A stretch of DNA of 19,334 bases from Epulopiscium sp. Nele67-Bin004. GTDB lineage: Bacteria > Bacillota_A > Clostridia > Lachnospirales > Cellulosilyticaceae. The notes under the pieces were generated by a model. The model was given only the letters and a program-made list of their open reading frames with translations. It made no database searches and was not told the origin of the DNA. This document shows, in pieces, positions 14,100 through 19,334 of the stretch (its first letter is position 1; the number at the start of each line of letters is the position of its first letter). A program made the translations under genes and the position numbers. The DNA lies in the NCBI GenBank assembly GCA_002007315.1, contig LNZQ01000110.1, positions 1 through 19,334 on the forward strand, given 5' to 3'.

Positions 14100-15179
14100 T
14101 TAATTGGTGTGTGTAGCTCTAATTTCAGCGATTTTTTGCATACTTAATCCCGATTTTATAGCAAGTGTTTCGTCATCTAAAATATCAAGTAAATTAATAA
14201 CTAACAATATTTTACCTTCTTCAATACCGATAACTTTACCTTCTTTAAGACCTTCTTCAACACCGATAATTTTGCCTTCTTTAAGACCTTCTTCAACACC
14301 GATAATTTTGCCTTCTTTAAGACCTTCTTCAATACCGATAACTTTTCCTAATTCAATAGCTAACTCTTTTTCTTCCTGAATAGTTTGATTAATATTAGCA
14401 ATCATATGCGAAACCTCCTCCTTATTTTGAGAATCAAATATAGATAGTACTTCTTCACGAACTGAATTGTTAAGCACAACAGATAACCAGTTTTTCATCC
14501 ATAAAGCGTAAGCTGAATTTGGTTCAATCATCTCTGTAAGTATGACCTCAATTCGATTAATAAATTCTTGTTGACTAATTTTTTGGTCTAATAAAAATAT
14601 AGATGAAATAACGTTTTTTAATTGGGTTAAATCTTGTTTTGTATAGCTGTTGACATCTATTAATAAATATTCAAAATTGATAATATAATTACCAAATAAG
14701 TCAGCATTAGCAATACAGTCTTTAAATTTTTTGTTTTCTGTCCAAGGTTCTGCTCCGTTATACAAAACTATTGGAATAACGGGTGGCAACCTAAAACTAC
14801 GTTTTTTAATTTCTTCTTTAGGATTTTTAAGTGTACTTTTATCAATTATAAATTTAATGTGTTCACGCCAAATTTCCCAAGTGTAAGACAAAATACGAAT
14901 TGGCATAGAAAAATCAATAGTTGATTGAACTTCCAATAATATATAAAAATATACTTTGGAGTCGTTGATAGTGGCACTATATAAAATATCCGACTCACGT
15001 TCATCAAAATCACTCAAAACAAATTTACTTTTCTCCTCATGCAAATTTTCTATAGTCAATTTTGTTGCCCATTCTTCAGCTACAAAGCTTTGAAGTAGCT
15101 CAAGAAATATAACCTTATTTTTTAGAAAGTTGCGATAAGTTTTATCTTGCCTTGTATGAATAGTTTTCTTATAAGGCAT
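14100..15179 (-). CDS. Rpn-family PD-(D/E)XK nuclease / YhgA-like putative transposase
   Basis: A 359-residue protein of the Rpn (recombination-promoting nuclease) group, formerly called transposase_31 or YhgA-like. The start resembles the family (HTRQDKTYRNFLKNKVIFLELLQSFV). The nuclease core is visible as D64 (ERESDILYSA) and E83-x-Q85 (YILLEVQS), followed by the conserved RILSYTWEIWREHI and PPVIPIVLYNGAEPW. The family is linked to RecA-independent recombination and DNA cutting, and more recently to phage defence. The C-terminus has three 12-residue GLKEGKIIGVEE repeats, a common trait of this family. A GGGGGAG site precedes ATG 15179, and TATAAT on the minus strand at 15215-15220 is a possible -10. 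No terminal inverted repeats are seen, so it does not look like a complete transposon. Confidence 0.88.
   Translation of the reverse strand: MPYKKTIHTRQDKTYRNFLKNKVIFLELLQSFVAEEWATKLTIENLHEEKSKFVLSDFDERESDILYSATINDSKVYFYILLEVQSTIDFSMPIRILSYTWEIWREHIKFIIDKSTLKNPKEEIKKRSFRLPPVIPIVLYNGAEPWTENKKFKDCIANADLFGNYIINFEYLLIDVNSYTKQDLTQLKNVISSIFLLDQKISQQEFINRIEVILTEMIEPNSAYALWMKNWLSVVLNNSVREEVLSIFDSQNKEEVSHMIANINQTIQEEKELAIELGKVIGIEEGLKEGKIIGVEEGLKEGKIIGVEEGLKEGKVIGIEEGKILLVINLLDILDDETLAIKSGLSMQKIAEIRATHTN
14241..14348 (-). repeat. Coding tandem repeat, 3 x 36 bp, in the Rpn-type gene
   Basis: Three full 36-bp units (14241-14276, 14277-14312, 14313-14348), the first two identical, plus a partial unit at 14208-14240. 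They encode the Lys/Glu/Gly-rich 12-residue repeat near the C-terminus. Unit length is a multiple of three. Confidence 0.9.
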
Positions 15180-15303
15180 AGTATCTCCCCCTTTTTTATC
15201 TCTACGTAGTAGAAATTATAATACAAAGTGTAACACCTTAATATATAAAATTCAAGTTATTTTGGTAACCGCAGTAACCTTTATGCTATAATTATATTTT
15301 AGA

Positions 15304-15350
15304 CAAAAAAAGCCATTGTTAGGAAAGTCTTATAGCAGTCCATAACAATG
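15304..15350 (-). terminator. Terminator of the rRNA methyltransferase gene
   Basis: Minus strand CATTGTTA (15343-15350) pairs with TAACAATG (15314-15321) and is followed by GC and a T-run (15304-15310). Confidence 0.82.
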
Positions 15351-15371
15351 ACTTTTGGCCTATATCAAAAA

Positions 15372-16712
15372 TTACTTTTTAGCCAATAATGCCACGCTCT
15401 CAACGTGTACCGTTTGCGGAAACATATCAACAGCACACATCTTAACAATTTCATATCCAGCCTCACCAAAAGCTATCAAATCTTTTGCAAGTGACGTTGG
15501 TTTACACGAAATATACAATATCTCTTTAGCCCCAAAATTAGCAATTTTTTGTATCGCCTTAGGGTGTATCCCCTCACGAGGTGGGTCAACAACAATCGTA
15601 TCTGGCACAACTGTCAAATTGTCAACCATCTCAAGCACGTCACCCGCAACAAATTCGCAGTTTGTCAGTCCATTTAGTTTTGCGTTTTCTTTAGCTTTTT
15701 CAACTGCCTCAGCAACAATTTCTATACCATACACTTTTTTTGCACGAAGTGCCATAATTTGTGCTATTGTCCCTGTGCCAGAATACAAGTCAAACACAGT
15801 TTTGTCCTCAATATCGCTAAGCATACCAAGTGCAGTGCTATACAACACTTCAGCACCTTTAGTGTTCGTCTGGAAAAATGAAAAAGGTGAAATCTCAAAC
15901 TTTAGCCCAAGAATTTCTTCCGTCAACACATCTCGCCCATACAATACTTTAACCGTTTCAGGTTTAACAGCATCGGCAAGTGTGTCGCTTATTGTGTGCA
16001 AAAACCCTGCAACTTTGATATCAAGCCCTGCGATATAGTTTGCAAGCTCCAAAAAGTCGTACCCACCTTGTGATGAAGTAACTAAATTTATAAGCAACTC
16101 CCCCGTAGTTTGTGAGCGTCTAACAACTAAAAATCTTGCTGTGCCCTCGTGCACTTTTTTCTTATAAAACGGGATATCGTTGTCCACCATATAATTTAAC
16201 ACTTCACGCAACACAACGCTAAAGTCAGGGTCAACAATTTTGCATCCATCAACAGTTATAATATCAAATGTTGTACGTTTTCTATGCATACCAAGCTCCA
16301 TAGGGCCATCTTTGTATGCATCTCCAAAAGAAAACTCCATTTTATTTCGATACTCAAAGTCAGATGGGCTTGCAACGATACCAGTAAACTTTTCAATTTC
16401 AGGTAAAATATTTTTCACTTGCGTTTCTTTGTGCTCAAGCTGCTTATCATAAGGAAGAAGTTGCAAACTGCACCCTCCACACACACCAAAATATTTACAA
16501 GCAGGTTCAATAAAATAGTCTGGATTTTTTATAGTTTGTACAACAAATCCTTGCCACTTACTTTTGCGTTTTCGACCAAGCCTAACCTCAAGTTCTTGTC
16601 CAACTAAGCTATCTGCAACAACAACAGGTGTATTGTCGTCTATATACATAATTCCTTTGTTTGGAAAATTAACTTTGTGTATTTTGCCACAAATTATTTC
16701 ATTTTTCTTCAT
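15372..16712 (-). CDS. rlmD: 23S rRNA (uracil-5-)-methyltransferase, RlmD/RlmCD-type
   Basis: A 446-residue SAM-dependent RNA methyltransferase of the TrmA/RumA family. An N-terminal TRAM domain (about 1-60) is followed by an iron-sulfur cluster site: C72-x5-C78-x2-C81 (ACKYFGVCGGC), with the fourth ligand in VDGCKI. The catalytic domain shows FSFFQTNTKGAEVLY, SAM motif I (FDLYSGTGTIAQIM), VDPPREGIHPKAI, and the nucleophile motif SCKPTSLAKDL. In Gram-positive bacteria one such enzyme often makes m5U at both 747 and 1939 (RlmCD), so the exact target is not fixed by sequence. It is transcribed alone from its own promoter, divergent from the PilZ gene. Confidence 0.92.
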   Translation of the reverse strand: MKKNEIICGKIHKVNFPNKGIMYIDDNTPVVVADSLVGQELEVRLGRKRKSKWQGFVVQTIKNPDYFIEPACKYFGVCGGCSLQLLPYDKQLEHKETQVKNILPEIEKFTGIVASPSDFEYRNKMEFSFGDAYKDGPMELGMHRKRTTFDIITVDGCKIVDPDFSVVLREVLNYMVDNDIPFYKKKVHEGTARFLVVRRSQTTGELLINLVTSSQGGYDFLELANYIAGLDIKVAGFLHTISDTLADAVKPETVKVLYGRDVLTEEILGLKFEISPFSFFQTNTKGAEVLYSTALGMLSDIEDKTVFDLYSGTGTIAQIMALRAKKVYGIEIVAEAVEKAKENAKLNGLTNCEFVAGDVLEMVDNLTVVPDTIVVDPPREGIHPKAIQKIANFGAKEILYISCKPTSLAKDLIAFGEAGYEIVKMCAVDMFPQTVHVESVALLAKK

Positions 16713-16747
16713 TCTATTTGTCCACTCCTAAAAATAATATTCGTTTT

Positions 16748-16776
16748 ATTATGGCACAACTCTTTTTTTTTATCAA
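16748..16776 (-). promoter_or_regulatory. Promoter of rlmD
   Basis: Minus strand TTGATA (16771-16776), 17-nt spacer, CATAAT (16748-16753); an AGGAG site follows at 16725-16729. Confidence 0.7.
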
Positions 16777-16786
16777 GTGTTATGGA

Positions 16787-16815
16787 TTGAAAAGTTTTTT
16801 ATAATTTTGTATAAT
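16787..16815 (+). promoter_or_regulatory. Promoter of the first PilZ gene
   Basis: TTGAAA (16787-16792), 17-nt spacer, TATAAT (16810-16815). It lies back to back with the rlmD promoter, the two -35 boxes 10 bp apart. Confidence 0.82.
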
Positions 16816-16849
16816 ATTTATAAGATAGAAATAGAAAAGAGGGTTTGCC

Positions 16850-17557
16850 ATGAAAAAGTATCCACTTCATGAAATTGAAAAAAGCGTTTATACGTACCAA
16901 TCAGTAATATTATCCGATGCGGATCTAAAGATAAAACTTGTTGACGAAAACTCAACTTACGGTATAAAACTTACAAACTGGTCAGACGAAAATTTGATTA
17001 TTGAACTACCATTATCAACACCTTCGCTTGATTTTAAAAAGACGTATACAATAAATTTTATCACAAGTCATTCGGTGTTTAGAGCAACTGTAACGTTAAA
17101 TAACAAAGTAAAAAAAGAAAACTTTATATTTTATACTGCAACTTTAATATCAACGATACGTCAAAAACGTCAACGAAACTATTTTAGGCTACGTGCAGAG
17201 CTACCGCTAGTGTTTATAGTTACACCAGACTCAAAGCATACAATATCAGAGTTACCGCCGCCTAAAAAGTCTAAAACGGTTGATATAAGTGCGGGGGGGC
17301 TTAAATTTGTAACTGATACAGAAATTGTGATGCCAGCAAAAATTTACGTAAACTTTGAACTTCAAGAAACAACGTTTAATTTAACAGGAAAAATATTACC
17401 ACACTTCGATAAATTAGAAGATAACTTGTACGAATACCGTGTTGCATTTAAAAATATTACGCCTGAGGTTCAAGATAAACTTGAAAAATGCATACTACTA
17501 CATCAATTACTAGTATCTTCAAAAAGTACACAATCAGCACGTCGTAGATACAACTAG
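16850..17557 (+). CDS. PilZ-domain c-di-GMP receptor, YcgR-like (copy 1)
   Basis: A 235-residue cytosolic protein with an N-terminal YcgR-type beta domain (about 20-100) and a C-terminal PilZ domain (about 105-225). The two c-di-GMP-binding motifs are intact: RxxxR as R109-NYF-R113 (RQRNYFRLR) and (D/N)xSxxG as D145-I-S-A-G-G150. YcgR proteins bind c-di-GMP and act on the flagellar motor or other outputs; no flagellar genes are in view, so the partner is unknown. The Arg-rich C-terminus (SARRRYN) is shared with copy 2. The GAGGG site lies 6 nt before ATG 16850. It has its own promoter and terminator. Confidence 0.9.
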   Translation: MKKYPLHEIEKSVYTYQSVILSDADLKIKLVDENSTYGIKLTNWSDENLIIELPLSTPSLDFKKTYTINFITSHSVFRATVTLNNKVKKENFIFYTATLISTIRQKRQRNYFRLRAELPLVFIVTPDSKHTISELPPPKKSKTVDISAGGLKFVTDTEIVMPAKIYVNFELQETTFNLTGKILPHFDKLEDNLYEYRVAFKNITPEVQDKLEKCILLHQLLVSSKSTQSARRRYN

Positions 17558-17583
17558 TTGTTAATAAAAAGTTAAAAATTTTT

Positions 17584-17614
17584 AAAAAGTAGCTATAAAA
17601 TGGCTACTTTTTTT
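17584..17614 (+). terminator. Terminator of the first PilZ gene
   Basis: AAAAAGTAGC (17584-17593) pairs with GCTACTTTTT (17603-17612), ending in an unbroken T-run. Confidence 0.88.
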
Positions 17615-17645
17615 ACTTGTCCATAATACATTGTTAATATTTGTG

Positions 17646-17674
17646 TTGTGTCATTTAATATACTATTGTATAAT
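17646..17674 (+). promoter_or_regulatory. Promoter of the second PilZ gene and HD-GYP gene
   Basis: TTGTGT (17646-17651), 17-nt spacer, TATAAT (17669-17674), 27 nt before the ribosome site. It rules out starts further upstream for the next gene. Confidence 0.78.
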
Positions 17675-17714
17675 ATATTATAACGCTATTAATTTATATA
17701 AAGGAGAGATGAAC

Positions 17715-18455
17715 ATGACAGACATACAATTACAAGAAATAGAATATAGTATTGAAGAATACCAGTCCACTATATTGTCAGATCTGAATTTCACTTTGAA
17801 GATAGTAGACCACGATAACAGCTGTACAGCAAAGCTTACGACATGGGCAGGGCTACAACTAATAATTGAAACACCTAGCAGTTTATTATCACTAGACTTG
17901 TCAAAAAAGTATACGTTTAATTTTTTTACTAGCGATTCATTATATTTAGCTAATGTAGTTTTAATCAATAAAATACAAAAAACAAACTCTATGTTTTATG
18001 TTGGTAAAATTGTATCGCCTGTTCACAAAAAGCAACAACGGAACTTTTTTAGACTTCCTGCGTCTATTCCAATAGAGTTTTTAGTAATCCCTGAAGTTAT
18101 AGGTGATACTATATGTGACATTCCAAGTGAGCCAATAAGTGCACACACGATGGACATTAGTGCAGGTGGATTAAAATTTTTATCTGATGTTATTATAGAT
18201 GCACATTCAAAAATAGTTGTAGAATTTACGTTACAAAAAACAGTTTTTAATTTAATTGGAAAAGTGTTACCATCTTATGAAGAAAATATGACAAGACCTT
18301 ACGTGTACCGAATTGCATTTGTTGATATTTCAACCAAAACTCAAGAACAACTTTTAAATCACATTTTATTGTACCAACGACAACTCATTTCAGCGGGAAA
18401 AAATCCAAAAAAACCAACAAAATCAACAAATACAAAAAGTACCAGGCGTAGGTAA
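17715..18455 (+). CDS. PilZ-domain c-di-GMP receptor, YcgR-like (copy 2)
   Basis: A 246-residue paralogue of the gene before it, alike from end to end (LQEIEYSIEEYQSTILSD against LHEIEKSVYTYQSVILSD). Both binding motifs are kept: R109-NFF-R113 and D147-I-S-A-G-G, as expected for a working c-di-GMP receptor. I chose ATG 17715, 8 nt after AAGGAG (17701-17706); ATG 17709 is too close, and a far-upstream ATG at 17631 precedes the promoter. The C-terminus is a basic Lys/Thr/Arg tail (KKPTKSTNTKSTRRR). It shares a transcript with the HD-GYP gene 24 nt downstream, which links a c-di-GMP receptor to a likely c-di-GMP-degrading protein. Confidence 0.9.
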   Translation: MTDIQLQEIEYSIEEYQSTILSDLNFTLKIVDHDNSCTAKLTTWAGLQLIIETPSSLLSLDLSKKYTFNFFTSDSLYLANVVLINKIQKTNSMFYVGKIVSPVHKKQQRNFFRLPASIPIEFLVIPEVIGDTICDIPSEPISAHTMDISAGGLKFLSDVIIDAHSKIVVEFTLQKTVFNLIGKVLPSYEENMTRPYVYRIAFVDISTKTQEQLLNHILLYQRQLISAGKNPKKPTKSTNTKSTRRR

Positions 18456-18479
18456 TACATTTGGGAAGGAATGATTTTT

Positions 18480-18965
18480 ATGAGAGCAATACATACAGGA
18501 TATTTGCGTGAAGGCTCCACTTTAGCATTAGCTGTTTTAGGTGACCAATGTGAAACGATAGCGTCTCAAGGTCAAGATTTAACAAAAGGTGATATTTTGC
18601 TATTAAAAGAAAATAATATTTCACATGTTTATATTAAAGATGAGTATTGTTTTTATGAGGATCAGATGTCATACACAGCCGCAAGTGAAAATATATACTA
18701 CAAAATTATGACGCTTAAAAATATTGCTCAACTTTCAGCAGCGGGGACAGCTACGAGAGAAGTTGTTACAGAAACTATCGGAATGGTTAATGATATTGTG
18801 AAAATATTAATGAAACATTTGGACGAATATTATATTAGATATGAACCTACAAAAATAACTACTAACGATTTTGAAGAACGCACAATATACGTTTCTATGA
18901 TGAGTGCACTATTGGCTCTAAAACTTGGATACAACAAGCGAGAGGCGGCGGCAGTGTGTTTGGGT
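18480..18965 (+). CDS. HD-GYP-type protein, 5' exon interrupted by a group I intron
   Basis: The first 162 residues look like clostridial HD-GYP phosphodiesterase proteins: an N-terminal LREGSTLALAVLGDQ...LTKGDILLLKENNISHVYIKDE domain, then a helical run into the start of the HD domain (YVSMMSALLALKLGYNKREAAAVCLG). The HD motif itself (expected ALLHDIGK) should come next but is cut off by a predicted group I intron after Gly codon GGT 18963-18965, in phase 0. Without splicing, translation runs 8 codons into the intron and stops at TAA 18990-18992, giving a 170-residue dead product from this start. ATG 18480 lies 9 nt after GGAAGGA; the ATG at 18471 abuts that site. Where relatives have the first His (HSxNVA-like), this protein has ERTIYVS, so activity even after splicing is uncertain. 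The 3' exon lies beyond the window. Confidence 0.75.
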
Positions 18966-19334
18966 TATAAAACTGTTATAGCAAATCTATAAAAATGTGA
19001 GAAAATCTCGTTTTATATAGATTTTTAAAATAGAAAGCCCTGCGTATCGTGTAAACGGTGCGTACTCTACGTTAATTGCTTTTAACCCCTAAAGCCTTAC
19101 AACCACAATAATGGAGAAATCACATTATGACGGTGCGAAAGCAGAAAAAATAGTAAGGATAGCCTATGTTGAAATAAAATCTAATTAGGGTGTATGAGTG
19201 ACACATACATTACGTTAGGCACTAAAGGTATAAATAATGGGTGTTTAGCAGCGAATTTCCTAAGTCTTTTAGATATGGAAAAGGTTCAACGACTATCTCC
19301 TTGAGGGAGAGTAAAACCGCAAGCTTAGGGCGGA
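18966..19334 (+). ncRNA. Group I intron (IA-like), 5' part; runs off the window
   Basis: Core elements appear in the right order. P1: exon GGGT (18962-18965) pairs with GCCC (19037-19040), with the required U-G wobble at the splice site, and a long hairpin (18983-18990 with 19017-19024) lies between them. P3 5' strand ACGGT near 19055. P (AATTGCT, 19074-19080) and Q (AGCAG, 19247-19251) form P4. ACCC (19085-19088) with GGGT (19239-19242) gives P5. TTTCC (19256-19260) with GGAAA (19277-19281) gives P6. The R element GTTCAACGACTATC (19284-19297) is the family hallmark, followed by a TCTCC/GGGAGA hairpin and P3' ACCG (19316-19319). The S element (P7 3' strand) and 3' splice site are outside. The peripheral region 19090-19235 holds further hairpins. 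It could be a plain intron, carry a homing endonuclease, or be an IStron with a transposase downstream. Confidence 0.85.

Noticed and set aside
14100..15179. Complete insertion sequence around the Rpn/YhgA-like gene
   Set aside because: No terminal inverted repeats or target duplication are visible at its edges, and it has its own terminator like an ordinary gene.
15262..15300. Plus-strand promoter (TATAAT near 15291) for an antisense RNA to rlmD
   Set aside because: The -35 match is poor with a 19-nt spacer, and nothing downstream supports a transcript.
15355..16038. Plus-strand open frame of 227 codons opposite rlmD
   Set aside because: It is antisense to a well-conserved methyltransferase and has no family features.
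17558..17714. c-di-GMP riboswitch upstream of the second PilZ gene, or joined to the group I intron
   Set aside because: I looked for the conserved cores of both c-di-GMP riboswitch classes in this leader and before the intron; none is recognisable, and the intron interrupts coding sequence rather than a leader.

Overview
The window is two unlike pieces of DNA. Positions 1 to about 855 look like eukaryotic, probably vertebrate or fish, non-coding DNA: (GGA)n and (GA)n purine tracts, a (CA)n microsatellite at 833-855, higher GC, and no credible gene. From about 857 to the end the DNA is low-GC, gene-dense and bacterial, with strong AGGAGG-type ribosome sites, sigma-A-type promoters (TTGACA/TATAAT, 17-nt spacers) and hairpin plus T-run terminators. 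Gene content (single-chain RlmD-type methyltransferase, YcgR/PilZ proteins, Rpn nuclease, XRE plus membrane-protein pair) fits a member of the Clostridia. The joint is most simply an assembly or library chimera of a gut bacterium with host DNA; this is inference.

Layout: (a) 857-3745: the 3' part of an Hsp70-like gene carrying an 11-copy, 36-bp coding minisatellite, an intact tyrosine recombinase, and a small acidic protein. (b) 3818-5720: a hybrid sensor kinase with a substrate-binding-protein-like N-terminal domain. (c) 5803-10693: an operon of a glycerophosphodiesterase-like enzyme, a lipoprotein solute receptor, an ABC ATPase and a fused two-domain permease. It is preceded by three TTTAAC repeats at exact 11-bp spacing that look like a PhoP box just upstream of a good promoter, so it probably scavenges an organophosphate under phosphate starvation (cf. 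Ugp/UgpQ and AfuABC). (d) 10707-15179, minus strand: a GNAT acetyltransferase with a membrane extension, a membrane diguanylate cyclase, an XRE regulator with a small membrane protein behind a promoter carrying duplicated operator-like repeats, and an Rpn-type nuclease. (e) 15303-16776: a 23S rRNA uracil methyltransferase. (f) 16787-19334: two tandem PilZ (YcgR-like) c-di-GMP receptors and an HD-GYP-type gene interrupted, just before the predicted HD motif, by the 5' part of a group I intron that runs off the window.

The strongest novelties are the group I intron that separates an HD-GYP gene from its catalytic motif, the Pho-box-controlled organophosphate uptake operon, a dispersed family of look-alike intergenic hairpins (two of which hold a stop codon in the loop), and the duplicated operator around the XRE/membrane-protein promoter. 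A diguanylate cyclase, two PilZ receptors and an HD-GYP protein within about 7.5 kb suggest a c-di-GMP signalling neighbourhood.
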